Assembly (NCBI GenBank): GCA_023393525.1
Contig: JAEWKZ010000078.1
Span: forward strand, 9,701-73,700
Reading direction: 5' to 3'
From: Pseudomonadota bacterium
GTDB lineage: Bacteria; Desulfobacterota; Desulfovibrionia; Desulfovibrionales; Desulfomicrobiaceae
DNA length: 64,000 nt
In this document: piece after piece, positions 24,591 to 34,600 of the stretch
How the letters are laid out: each line of letters opens with the position of its first letter
Position numbering within the stretch: the stretch's first letter is position 1
Translations under genes and position numbers: made by a program
The notes under the pieces: model-generated
What the model was told of the DNA's origin: nothing
Database searches by the model: none
The model's input: the letters and a program-made list of their open reading frames with translations, nothing else

Positions 24591-26660
24591 TCACGTCCGT
24601 GCTTTTTCCAGCACCTTGTGCCCGCGCGAGGTTTCAAGGGCCGTGGCCAGCGCCTCGACGATATGCAGATCATAACTGCTCGACGAGGCGCGCAGGTTGT
24701 CCAGGGCCTGCTGCGGGCTCATGGCTGGCCTGTACGCGCGGGGCTTGATCATGGCGCAGAAACTGTTGGCCACGCTCAAAACCCGGGCCTGGATGCTGAT
24801 TTCCTCGCCGTGCAGGCCCTTGGGGTATCCGCTGCCGTCGAGGCGTTCGTTCATCTGGTACACGGTCTCGAACACGGGCAGTTCGAAATCGATCTGGCGC
24901 AGAATGGCCGCCGCATGGTCGACATGCTTCTGCACCAGCTCCTTTTCCTCGTCGGTGAGCTGGCCGACCTTGGTCAGGATCGCCTTGTCGATGAACATCT
25001 TGCCGATCTGGGACAGGTGGGAGGCGATTTCCACCGTGGAGGTGTCCTCGGGGGAGAGGTTCAGGCTCTCGGCCAGCAGCGAGGATACGTCGCGCATCAA
25101 AAGCGAGTGCCCGGCCAGATAGGGGTCGGTGAACTCGATGGCCTTGACCAGGGCCTCCACGGTCTGGGAGATGGCCTGGCGCTTGCATTCCTCGGCCTTG
25201 ACCATGACGGTGATGTCCCGGAACACGGAGACGATGCCTTGCGGCATGTCCTGATCGTCCTTGAGCGTGACCTTGGTGATCTGGAAATGGTGTTCGCGCG
25301 ATTTGAGAAAGATGCGTTCGGTGACGGTCACGGGCTGTCCGGTCTGCAAGGTCTGGGCGTCGGACTGCTCCAGCCGCTTGCCCGTGTCGAAGCCGAAGAG
25401 CGCGACGTCGTCGAGGCCGGGGACCTCCCCTTCGTCCCGGCCCACGCCTTCGGCCAGGGCCGGGTTGGCGTAGGTATAGTTGCCGCCGAGGTTCTTCACC
25501 GCGATGAAGTCCGGGATGGAGTCGTTAATGGAGTCGAGGAAGTTGCGCTGCTGCTCGAGCTCCAGCGCCAGGGACTGGAAATTGCCGGCGATGCGCTTGT
25601 GGTTCTGTCCGATGGTCCGCCACCACATGGCTCCGAAAAGCAGGCTCGTGACCATGGCGATCAGCCCTGCGATGATCACGGAAATGCGCGTGTATTCCTG
25701 CAACCCCTTGGTGGCGCTGCGGGTGTCGACCTCCTGCACGATCCACAGATCGAGTTCCGGAAGTTTCACGCCGAGGGAAAAGACGGGGATCTGCCCGCCC
25801 AGGCTGTTGCGCTCGGCAAATCCCAGACGCTGATTCGAATCCAGTTCCGGCGGCGCGGCTATGGACGCGATGCCTCCGGGGCTCCAGGGCACGATTTCCT
25901 GAAAGCCGGACTCGGTCGCCTGCATGATGCGGGTCCGCTCTCCGCTGCTTGATTGCGGGGTGTTGGAGAGCAGGCCGGTGATGGTCGTGCCCGCGCTCTT
26001 GGTCAGCATGGCCACGGCCACGGCCTTCTTCTCCCCGTTTTCGGCCGCCGTGGAGAAGATCGGCACGCACATGTCGATGACCAGCCCGTTGCCCGTCTGC
26101 CGCAGGGGGGAGAAGTGGGGCAGGGGATAGGCGAAGGTTTTTTTGATCAGCGCCGTCTGGCTCGGGGTCAGCGGATTTATGTGCACGTCGGAGCCGATGT
26201 AGGACTGGCCGCTGCGGTGCACGATGCGGCCGGACAGGAAGCCCGCGAAGATCGTGAAGTCCGAGAAGGTCTGGTGCATGAGGGGGAACTGGTCGGTCAG
26301 CTGGGCCATCTGGTCGTAGGATTCCCCTTCGGGGATGATGCCGGTGATGAGAAAGCTCGGGTCCGCGTCGATGAGGTCCATGTCCGTGGCGTAAAGCCTG
26401 AAGAGGTCCGACGAGATGAGCTTGTCCGTCTGTTCGACAAGGCCAAGGAGCCAGGCCGAGATGACATCCGCGCGGCTGTTGGCCAGCAGTTCGAGCCTGT
26501 CGCTGACCTGTTCCCGCAGCTCCGCCTGCTTGGTCCGGACGCTCCAGCCCACCCAGGTCAGGAGGGCCACGATGATCAGGGAGATTATCGCGATGCCCAT
26601 GACCAGTTCGGACGTGTTCTTGCCCATGGCGGGCAAGGCTGCTTTGCTTGATGCTGTCAT
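24591..26660 (-). CDS. Membrane receptor with PAS and degenerate HD-GYP domain; likely LapD-like regulator of the adhesin protease
   Basis: A 689-aa protein: membrane segment (18-40), large periplasmic sensor region, possibly Cache-like (41-325), second membrane segment (327-347), PAS (about 372-490) and a C-terminal HD-GYP-like domain (500-680). The GYP loop is intact (DGSGYP, 608-613), but catalytic ligands are changed: the HD pair is S550-Q551 (LSQIGK for LHDIGK), HHE is M603-N604-E605, and VAD is VAN (630-632). H518 and H579 remain. A c-di-GMP phosphodiesterase reaction is therefore unlikely; ligand binding is possible. It is the last gene of an operon with a LapG-type protease, an adaptor and an ABC transporter, 19 bp after the protease gene, the place LapD occupies functionally in Pseudomonas. 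The receptor role is inferred from context. Confidence 0.75.
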   Translation of the reverse strand: MTASSKAALPAMGKNTSELVMGIAIISLIIVALLTWVGWSVRTKQAELREQVSDRLELLANSRADVISAWLLGLVEQTDKLISSDLFRLYATDMDLIDADPSFLITGIIPEGESYDQMAQLTDQFPLMHQTFSDFTIFAGFLSGRIVHRSGQSYIGSDVHINPLTPSQTALIKKTFAYPLPHFSPLRQTGNGLVIDMCVPIFSTAAENGEKKAVAVAMLTKSAGTTITGLLSNTPQSSSGERTRIMQATESGFQEIVPWSPGGIASIAAPPELDSNQRLGFAERNSLGGQIPVFSLGVKLPELDLWIVQEVDTRSATKGLQEYTRISVIIAGLIAMVTSLLFGAMWWRTIGQNHKRIAGNFQSLALELEQQRNFLDSINDSIPDFIAVKNLGGNYTYANPALAEGVGRDEGEVPGLDDVALFGFDTGKRLEQSDAQTLQTGQPVTVTERIFLKSREHHFQITKVTLKDDQDMPQGIVSVFRDITVMVKAEECKRQAISQTVEALVKAIEFTDPYLAGHSLLMRDVSSLLAESLNLSPEDTSTVEIASHLSQIGKMFIDKAILTKVGQLTDEEKELVQKHVDHAAAILRQIDFELPVFETVYQMNERLDGSGYPKGLHGEEISIQARVLSVANSFCAMIKPRAYRPAMSPQQALDNLRASSSSYDLHIVEALATALETSRGHKVLEKART

Positions 26661-26679
26661 ATTCCCTTCTCCATTAAGG

Positions 26680-27675
26680 TTAGTTCGCTACAGGGATGTG
26701 TGACCACCGGTGCTCCTCGTTCAGGGAGTATTGGGGGATGTAGTGTCTGTATTTGACGTCCGTGAAAATCGCGTCGGAAAGGTTGTTCAGGATGAGGGCC
26801 TCGCCGCGCAGAAACACGGCGAGCACGGCATGCGGGATGTTCCTGATGCGGTCCTTGAGCACCACGATGCGCAGATCTTCCTTGGAAAAGCCGAGTTCGC
26901 GCAGGGCAAAGTACTTGATGATGGCGTAATCCTCGCAGTCGCCGGAAATCTTCAGGAATTCCTGGGGCGTGGCCCACCAGTCCGAGGTTCCGTAGGCGTC
27001 CTGGTCCAGGCGGTAGGGCCATTTGTTGAAAAAGGAATTGACCATCTTCAGTTGCTCCATGCCCTGAACCTCTTTCGCCTGTCGCATGATGCGCTTCCAG
27101 CTGGTCGCGCCGGGCGGGCAGGTCTGGGCCGGCGCGCAGGTGTTCAGCGTCCGGATCTGTCCCCTGACCTTGGACAAGACCCGTGTCCACTTGGGCAGGG
27201 CCTTGAAATCGCCGCGAAAGGCCTTGCTCCGGAAAAGCAGGTCCGGTCCCTTGGCGCCAGGCGTTTGCACCTGCTCCCCGGCGGGGAAGGACGGCTCCTC
27301 CCGACGCCAGGCCGGGCGGGCGTCGTTTCGGGGCGGCCGCGTCTGCGCGGGGCGGGCCTGAGCGCCCTGTCGCCACACGGGTTGGACCTCGACCTGCGCT
27401 TCGCCCGGCGGTTCGTTCGGTTCGGCGGGGGCAGGTTCCGAATCCGCTGTCCGGGCGCGCTCCCCGGCCACCGGCCCGGGCGACGCGGTCGCGTTTTCGG
27501 CGGCGGCCCGGGCGTCGGCTGTCCTGGCTTCGGCGGTTCGGGCTTCGGACGCCCTGGCGTCGGAAGTTTGGGCCGTTTCCGGGGCTTGCGTCGGCGGAGA
27601 TCCCATGGCCGCGAATTCGGCTGGAAGGCCAAGCGTCGTCAGCAGCGCAAGGATGATGGAAACGGCCCATTTCAA
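26680..27675 (-). CDS. LapG-type periplasmic transglutaminase-like cysteine protease
   Basis: A 331-aa protein with an N-terminal signal peptide (about 1-23), a low-complexity Ala/Arg/Glu/Pro-rich linker (about 25-140) and a BTLCP (LapG family) domain (about 150-331). The nucleophile C247 lies in SGDCEDYAIIKYF, flanked by D246 and E248, which bind calcium in LapG. H282 in IPHAVLAV is the triad His. The third member, normally Asp in a LDNL context, is Asn here (ILNNLS, N297). Papain-type enzymes use Asn at that role, so activity may remain. LapG cuts the N-terminus of LapA-type adhesins and releases them. Four bp separate it from the adaptor gene. Confidence 0.87.
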   Translation of the reverse strand: MKWAVSIILALLTTLGLPAEFAAMGSPPTQAPETAQTSDARASEARTAEARTADARAAAENATASPGPVAGERARTADSEPAPAEPNEPPGEAQVEVQPVWRQGAQARPAQTRPPRNDARPAWRREEPSFPAGEQVQTPGAKGPDLLFRSKAFRGDFKALPKWTRVLSKVRGQIRTLNTCAPAQTCPPGATSWKRIMRQAKEVQGMEQLKMVNSFFNKWPYRLDQDAYGTSDWWATPQEFLKISGDCEDYAIIKYFALRELGFSKEDLRIVVLKDRIRNIPHAVLAVFLRGEALILNNLSDAIFTDVKYRHYIPQYSLNEEHRWSHIPVAN

Positions 27676-27679
27676 TCGG

Positions 27680-29008
27680 TCATCGCTCCCTCAAGGCGTT
27701 CTCCTTGGCCTTGAGAATGGGTTTGAGCAGATAGTCGAGCACGCTCTTCTTGCCGGTCAGGATGTCCACGCTGGCGGTCATGCCGGGGATGATGGGCAGC
27801 TTTTCGCCGCGATAGACGATGGCCGAGGCCTGGGTGCGCAGCTTGACCTTGTAGAAGCTCTCGCCCTTCTGGTCTTCGATGGTGTCGCCGCTGATCTGTT
27901 CGACGGAGCCTTCGAGGCCTCCGTAGATGGAGAAATCGTAGGCCGTGATCTTGATCATGGCCTTTTGGCCCGGATGGAGAAACGCGATGTCGGCGGGCTT
28001 GATGTTGGCTTCGATGAGCAGGGTGTCGTCCAGGGGGATGATCTCAAGGATCGGTTCGCCCGGTTTGACCACGCCGCCCACGGTGTTCAGGATGACCTGC
28101 TTGACCGTCCCGCGTACGGGGCTGCGCACGTCGGTGCGCGTGACCCGGTCCTGGCCGGCGGACAATGCGTGCATCTTGGAGTTGAGTTCCACCTGGTGCT
28201 GGTTCATCTCCTGCAAGGCCGTGGCCTTGAATTCCGCCATGCGCTGGGCCTGGCGGTCCTTGATCTCCTGGGCAGCCTGCTGCGTGCGAGGGATGGCCAC
28301 GCTCAGGCTTTGCAAGTCGCCGCGCAGGGAGCTGACCGTGCGTTCCAGGGAGAGGTATTCGACCCGGGGATACACGTTCTTTTCCATGAGCGGCTTGGCG
28401 ATGTTCATCTGCTCCTGGGCCAGCTTCAGATCTTGGGCCGCCTGGTTGCGGCGGATGCTCATCTCCCTGGCTTCCTGCAGGCGCTGGGTGTGCTGGCTGC
28501 GCAGGACGTTCATCTCCTGGTTCAGCTGGTCCATGCGGGCCCGGTAGATGGCCATCTGGTCGCTGACGGCCTTGGGGGCCTTGGCCTGCAATTCCTCGGG
28601 GAACACGGGCTCCGTGCCGGAGGATTCGGCCTTGAGACGGGCTATGGCCGCCTGATGTTCCAGGGCCTGGCTGGCCGTGTCCTTCAGGGTGCTCTGGGCC
28701 AGTTCGTTGCTGATGCGGACCAGAATGTCCCCTTTTTCCACGATCTGGTTCTCCCGCACCAGGGTTTCCTCCAGGATGCCGCCTTCGAGGTTCTGGATGA
28801 CCTGCACGCGCTGGGAGGGGATGACCTGGCCCATGCCGCGCGTGACCTCGTCCAGGATGGCGAAATGGGTCCAGACCAGGAGCGAGCCCAGCAGCAGGCA
28901 GATGGTCAGGGACAGTACGTAGGCCCAGCGGTGCCCTCGGCGGTACATGGCCGCATCGACCACGCTCATGTATTCGAGATCGGATTCGGAGTAGACGGGA
29001 TTACGCAT
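27680..29008 (-). CDS. Type I secretion membrane fusion protein (HlyD/LapC type)
   Basis: A 442-aa adaptor. It has a short cytoplasmic N-terminus, one membrane segment (about 28-48), a biotinyl-lipoyl-like half (IQNLEGGILEETLVRENQIVEKGD), long coiled-coil hairpin (about 120-290), the second lipoyl half (VRSPVRGTVKQVILNTVGGVVKPGEPILEI) and a beta-barrel C-terminus typical of HlyD. It joins the inner-membrane ABC transporter to the TolC-type channel. Its start overlaps the end of the transporter gene by 8 bp, so they are translationally coupled. Confidence 0.92.
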   Translation of the reverse strand: MRNPVYSESDLEYMSVVDAAMYRRGHRWAYVLSLTICLLLGSLLVWTHFAILDEVTRGMGQVIPSQRVQVIQNLEGGILEETLVRENQIVEKGDILVRISNELAQSTLKDTASQALEHQAAIARLKAESSGTEPVFPEELQAKAPKAVSDQMAIYRARMDQLNQEMNVLRSQHTQRLQEAREMSIRRNQAAQDLKLAQEQMNIAKPLMEKNVYPRVEYLSLERTVSSLRGDLQSLSVAIPRTQQAAQEIKDRQAQRMAEFKATALQEMNQHQVELNSKMHALSAGQDRVTRTDVRSPVRGTVKQVILNTVGGVVKPGEPILEIIPLDDTLLIEANIKPADIAFLHPGQKAMIKITAYDFSIYGGLEGSVEQISGDTIEDQKGESFYKVKLRTQASAIVYRGEKLPIIPGMTASVDILTGKKSVLDYLLKPILKAKENALRER

Positions 29009-31214
29009 TGTTGGCTCCGGCGCCGCGTTTTTGCAGTTCGGCCAGCACGTCGTTGCGCGGACCGTCGGCGATGATGGATCCCCCTTCCAGGGCGATGACC
29101 CGCGTGGCCAGCGACAACAGGCTCGGTCTGTGGGTGATCAGGATCAGGGTCTTGCCCTTGAGGGCGGCTGAGAGGCGCAGTTTGAGCACGGTCTCCACGC
29201 CCACGTCCATGGAGCTGCTGGGTTCGTCCAGGATGACGATGTCCGGGTCCAGGAGCAGGGTGCGGGCGATGGTGATGGCCTGGCGCTGTCCCCCGGACAG
29301 GGACAGCCCGCGCTCGCCGACCTGGAGGTTGAAGCCGGCGGGGTTGTTCTTCACGAAATCGGTGACCCCGGCGATGGTGGCGGCGCGCAGCAGGGCCTGG
29401 TCGCTGACGTGGGGCGCGCCGAGGGTGATGTTCTCGCGCACCGTGCCGTGGAACAGGAAATTGTCCTGGGCCATGTAGCCGATCTTGGAGCGCAGTTCGG
29501 CCGGGTCGAGCTGGCGGATGTCCAGCCCCCCAATTTTCACCGCCCCCTTCTGGGGCTCGTAGAGCCCGTTGACCAGTTTGCCCAGGGTGGTCTTGCCCGA
29601 GCCCATCTTGCCGATGATGGCCACGCGTTCGCCCTGGGCGATGTGCAGGCCGATGTGGGACAGGGCGTTGGTCAGGGCCCCTGGATACTTGAAGCTGACG
29701 TCCTCGAAGGTGATGGTCGAGCGCAGGTCCCGGTGTTCCGGATGCCGCACGTCCTCGGGCCGTTCGCTGGGGATCTTCATGAGCAGATCCAGGTTCTTGA
29801 GGGCCATGCGGCTTTGCTGCAGGCGGGTCAGCATGGCTGCCACCGCGCCCAGCGGGCTCATGGCCCTGCCGACGAGGATGGAGCAGGCGATGAGCCCGCC
29901 CATGGTCATCTCGCCCTGGGCGATGCGGTACACGCCCCAGATGATGACGCCGCAGTAGACGATCTGGGACGAGAACTGGGTGAAGCTCAAGGAGAACGTG
30001 GACAGCGACTTGGAGCGGATGGCCGACTTGGCGCCCATGCCGACGATGTTTTCCCAGCGCCCGAGCATGGAGCCTTCGGCCCGGCTGGTCTTGATGGTTT
30101 CAAGTCCGCTCACCGTTTCGACCAGCAGGGCGTTTTTCTGGGTCGACTCCTTGTAGCCGCCCTCGATGGCCCGCTTCAGTGGCCCTTGCAGGATGATGCC
30201 GACCAGGATGACAATGGGCGCGACCACCGCCGGGACAATGGCCACGGGGCCGCCGATGTAGAAGATGATGACGATGAAGAGAATCAGAAACGGCAGGTCG
30301 ACCAGGGCCAGCAGGGTGGTGGAGCTGAAGAACTCGCGCAGGGAGTCGAACTCGCGCACGTTGTTGACCAGGGCGCCCGTGGATTCGGGCTTGTGGTCGA
30401 GACGGATGGACAGGATGTGGCTCATGAGCTTGCTGGCCACCAGAATGTCGGAGTTGCGTCCGGCCACGTCCACGAAATAGCCGCGCAGGTTTCTGAGCGC
30501 GAAGTCGAAGAAGAAGGCGATGCCGACGCCCAGGGCCAGCACCCACAGGGTCTCCATGGCGTTGTTGGGCACGACCCGGTCGTACACGTTCATGGTGAAC
30601 AGCGGCGAGGCGATGGCCAGCAGGTTGATGAAGATCGTGGCCAGGATCACATGCCGGTAAATGGGCAGGAAATGAAAGATGGTGCCCCAGAACCATTTCT
30701 TGGTGTTGAAGATCTTGAGCCCCTCGGTCCTGCTGTCCAGGGATGCCTTGGGACGGGCGAAGACCGCGTGCCCGGAGTAGGTTTCCTTGAGCTTTTCGAC
30801 CGGGGTGTCGAAGGGGGCGTCCGGGTTTTCGGGCATGATGATGCGGGCCTGGCCTTCTTTCAGGCTGACCAGCACACAGGCCGAGCCGTCCTGCATGAGC
30901 AGGACGCAGGGCATGTTGAGCGGGGAGATCTTGTCCATGGCCGGCTTGTGCGTGATCTGGGCGTCGATGCCTTCGCGCCGGGCGGCGCGGATCACCGCGT
31001 AGGGGGTCATTCCTTCCTGGGTGCGCGGCAGCCCAGCTTCCAGGGCCGTGGCGCTGACGGGCCGGCCGAGCAGGCGGGACACGACGGACAGGCAGCCCAC
31101 CAGGGGCGGGGTGAAATAGACGTGGGAAGGGTTGAGTTGGACGGAGACCGCAGGCCTGGGCTTGGCCGCGGCCTTGGGAGTCGGGATGGGAATGGCGACC
31201 TTGGGATCGTTCAT
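29001..31214 (-). CDS. Type I secretion ABC transporter with inactive C39-like domain (LapB type)
   Basis: A 737-aa ABC exporter. The N-terminal 150 residues resemble the C39-like domain of LapB transporters (GCLSVVSRLLGRPVSATALEAGLP). The position of the catalytic Cys of C39 peptidases is not a Cys (the remaining C41 matches the second, non-catalytic Cys), so no leader peptide is removed. A six-helix membrane domain follows (about 175-450). The ATPase has Walker A GKMGSGKTT, signature LSGGQRQAI and Walker B VILDEPSSSMD. It powers export of the RTX adhesin encoded divergently. First gene of the operon that also encodes the adaptor, protease and receptor. Confidence 0.93.
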   Translation of the reverse strand: MNDPKVAIPIPTPKAAAKPRPAVSVQLNPSHVYFTPPLVGCLSVVSRLLGRPVSATALEAGLPRTQEGMTPYAVIRAARREGIDAQITHKPAMDKISPLNMPCVLLMQDGSACVLVSLKEGQARIIMPENPDAPFDTPVEKLKETYSGHAVFARPKASLDSRTEGLKIFNTKKWFWGTIFHFLPIYRHVILATIFINLLAIASPLFTMNVYDRVVPNNAMETLWVLALGVGIAFFFDFALRNLRGYFVDVAGRNSDILVASKLMSHILSIRLDHKPESTGALVNNVREFDSLREFFSSTTLLALVDLPFLILFIVIIFYIGGPVAIVPAVVAPIVILVGIILQGPLKRAIEGGYKESTQKNALLVETVSGLETIKTSRAEGSMLGRWENIVGMGAKSAIRSKSLSTFSLSFTQFSSQIVYCGVIIWGVYRIAQGEMTMGGLIACSILVGRAMSPLGAVAAMLTRLQQSRMALKNLDLLMKIPSERPEDVRHPEHRDLRSTITFEDVSFKYPGALTNALSHIGLHIAQGERVAIIGKMGSGKTTLGKLVNGLYEPQKGAVKIGGLDIRQLDPAELRSKIGYMAQDNFLFHGTVRENITLGAPHVSDQALLRAATIAGVTDFVKNNPAGFNLQVGERGLSLSGGQRQAITIARTLLLDPDIVILDEPSSSMDVGVETVLKLRLSAALKGKTLILITHRPSLLSLATRVIALEGGSIIADGPRNDVLAELQKRGAGANNA

Positions 31215-31250
31215 GCGTGATTGGCCTCGAAAATATTGATATGATGCCGG

Positions 31251-31279
31251 AAACTAAGTCGGGCCCCGCCATCTTGCAA
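31251..31279 (-). promoter_or_regulatory. Possible promoter of the transporter-adaptor-protease-receptor operon
   Basis: On the minus strand TTGCAA (31274-31279) and TAGTTT (31251-31256) with a 17-bp spacer, about 37 bp upstream of the transporter start. Weak match. Confidence 0.3.
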
Positions 31280-31561
31280 GGGGAAATCGGGTTTTTGCCG
31301 GCCGGAGGCGGCTTGTCGGAGAATTCCGGTTCGCTCGATTCATGAGCGGTCGTTCCAGACTAGAGTTCGGCTTTGTCCCGTGGCCCGGCCGGGCTTCCAA
31401 CATTCCCAGATTCATGAATAAGTATGAGGCGTGGGGAGAGCGTGCCTGTTCTCCCTGGTGCTTCGTATGTATGCTCTGCTTTTTTAATACTTAGAAATAA
31501 TTAGTTAATCCTCCAAAGAATGCGCAATTTAGATTCATACCTCGAATAAAATCTTTCATAC
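31280..31561. other. Central part of the intergenic region between the two adhesin-locus operons
   Basis: Non-coding stretch between divergent promoters. Its right half turns markedly AT-rich (from about 31480). The heptamer GATTCAT occurs three times (31337, 31409, 31532), once inside the palindrome ATTCATGAAT. No riboswitch fold was recognised, including no obvious c-di-GMP aptamer. Confidence 0.4.
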
Positions 31562-31591
31562 TTGACCCTATCCCCTCACGCACGCATATAA
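31562..31591 (+). promoter_or_regulatory. Possible promoter of the adhesin gene
   Basis: TTGACC (31562-31567) and CATATA (31585-31590), 17-bp spacer, in an AT-rich tract about 77 bp upstream of the adhesin ATG. Sequence match only. Confidence 0.4.
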
Positions 31592-31667
31592 AAAAGCAAA
31601 GAATCTAATACGTTTGTAAACCGGTAATGAACCGAAATTTTAGATAACCGCGCAGGTGGAGGACACC

Positions 31668-34600
31668 ATGGCTGAAACTCAGAATTCCAAACAGATAGTA
31701 CAGGCCCCCCAGGCTGGACAGACCGTGATCGTGAACGCGGTTCCGGGCCAGGATATCGTGCTCGAGGCTGCTTTTGATCAGGCCGAAGTGAAGATGGATG
31801 GCGGCAATGTGGTGTTTGAATTCGCCAACGGCGGCCAGGTTGTCCTCGACTTCACGGATCTGGCCGAAGCCCAGGCCCCCAACGTGGTCATGCCTGACGG
31901 CACGGTCCTGGACATGCAGGAATTCCTCGCCTCCCTCGGTGAAGGCGACATTGAACCCGCAGCCGGGCCGGAAGGCGGCGCTGATGGCAGTGGGGGAGTG
32001 GGCGAGTACCGGGAAGGGGCTGGTGATTTGCTTGAGGGCGTGAATAAATTGAACGGGTTGGAAGACGACCCATTCCCGGCGTTTACCTTGGCGAGCATTG
32101 AGGCAATTGATGACAATCCCTTGCCCACGGCGGGTGTTGTGAGTGGCGCTGCGGACGAGGATGGACTCCGTCTTTCCGAAGGCGCCCATTTTGAAGGCAA
32201 TGATGATGTGGCGGGTGGAGATAATCCTGCCCGATTTTCTTATCTGGACGGGACGTTGACGTATGATTTTGGGGGAGATGGCCCCGCAGCCACCAGCCCT
32301 TTCGTGTGGAGCCTTGTCGGACTGCCTGTTGTTTTTTCCGAGGGTAACCAGCTGGTTTATGAGGTCGTGGATGGCGGTCTGACGCTGAACGCCTATTACA
32401 TGACCGAGGGCGATTCGTACTTTCCGCCTCAGGACGAGGGCGACTACGAGTATGCCGGGATGGGAGAAGGCCCTGAGCGGATAGACGTTTTCAGCCTGAA
32501 GTTGACCGACATAGATGACGGCACCTTTCGCTTCGAGCTTTATCAGCCTCTGGATCACAGCGACACCTCCACGGAAGACGACATCAATTATAGCTTCTCC
32601 TTTACCCTGACTGACGGATCCGGTGATTCCGTCGTCGGAGGACTGAATCTCGCTATCGATGACGATTCCCCTGTGGCCACCGCCGATGGAAGCGAACTGC
32701 CCTCGATGGTTTTGGATGAGTCCTCTTTTGGCTCGGGGATTGTAGATGCCCCTCAGGAAAGCGCGAATTTCAACATCGCCAGCGCAATCAGCCTTGATGG
32801 GCATTTCACGTTGGGGAGCAATCTAGACGTCGCTAATTCCGATAGCACGCCGTTTGTTTCCATCAATGCAGTAGGCAATAATAACTACGACTACTATTCA
32901 TTTACAGTTACTCAGCCCAATACAACGGTTACTTTTGATATAGATTATGCAGGTAACCAAGGTAGTCATTTTGACTCTACTCTCCGACTGTATGATTCGA
33001 ATGGTCAATATATTCTAAATTCATATCAGGATGATGCAAATACTTCTTTAGGAGGGGGCGGCAGCACTTCGGGGCTTGATTCCTATCTGGTGTGGACGTT
33101 TGCCAATCCTGGGGTTTACCATGTGCAAGTCGGATCGTATTATCATGGACCAATTCAAGGGAATGGCTCCTACCAGCTTCAGATATCCCTTCCTAACGCC
33201 ATCATGGGCAGCGATGCCGGCGACGGCATCCGCACCCTGGCCACGGATTTTTCCGGCTATTTCGATTTCGACTTTGGCGCGGACGGTCCTGAATCTGAGG
33301 GCGAGGGCGTCAATTACGCTTTGTCCTTGGGTGACGAAAGTGTCGCGTCTGGCATTTACGCCTTGGGTGAGGACGGCCAGCCCGGCGAACAGATCATGCT
33401 CAGTCTGGACGGGAGCGGCGCCATCGTTGGCACAACCGAAGGCTCTTCCCCGTATTTCAGCATCAGCGTCGATGCGGAGACAGGAAGTGTCACCTTCGTG
33501 CAGTTTCAGAACGTCTGGCACGGCGACACCGAAGATCATGATGACGCAGTTTCGATCGAGTTGCTGGAGGGAAGCATTATTCTGACCGCGACCGCGACGG
33601 ACGGGGACGGGGATACCGCTTCGGCTTCCCTGGATCTCAGTTCCGGAATTTTCGCCATCCAAGATGACGGCCCCTCTGTTGTCGGCGAGCCGATGACCGA
33701 GACTATCGCCGAAGCGAACATCAATACTGATTACTCCGTAGGAACGGAGCCCGGCGCTGGCCCGGCCCTGGTTTCCGGAACGTTGGCCGGTCTTGTGGAT
33801 TTTGGAACGGATGGCCAAGGGCACTTTGCTTTTACCGCGGATGCCGCGGCGCAACTCGAAGCTCTGGGGCTGGCTTCCAAGCAGTCTTTTTTTGGCCTGA
33901 AGTCCGTTGCCTTGGAGTATTTAGTCACACAGGACGGAAATTTCGCTGTTCTCACCGCAACCGAACCGGATATCAATCCTTGGTCCGGAGACACCAGCAA
34001 TCCCGTTTTTGAACTGCGCCTTAACACGGTAACCGGACAGTACGAATTCCGTCTGTATGACGAATTGGTTCATACCGGAGAACAGGACAACGTTGTCGGT
34101 ATCGACTTCGGCTCCGTGATCCAGGTATTTGATGCGGATGGCGACTCGGTTGTTCTTGAAGGGGCATTCACCATCAATATCCAGGACGACGAGCCCATCG
34201 CAAATGATGATTTCCGTACCATCAACGAAGACACGTACGGCTTGATCGTAGGGAATGTGACGTCAAACGATGTCAACGGCGCCGATGAAAGCCTGAACTT
34301 CAAGAGCTGGGACAGCCCTGACGCTCAATACGGAACATTCAGGGGCTACTCGAATGGAACTTATTCCTACAATCTGGACAACGCATTGGCACAGCGGTTG
34401 GATGACGGTGACAGCTGGACGGAAACCTTCGACTACAGCATTCGGGACACCGATGGCGATATCTCCACCGCGACCCTGACCATCACCATCGAAGGCAAAA
34501 ACGATCGCCCGACCATTTCTGTCAAGACAGGGAATTGGTGGAATGCCAATGATCACGTTGACGAAGCTGCCATGCCCAGCGGATCCGACCCGGACTCCAA

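Noticed and set aside
31215..31667. Possible c-di-GMP riboswitch before the adhesin
   Set aside because: No conserved aptamer core was seen in the leader.
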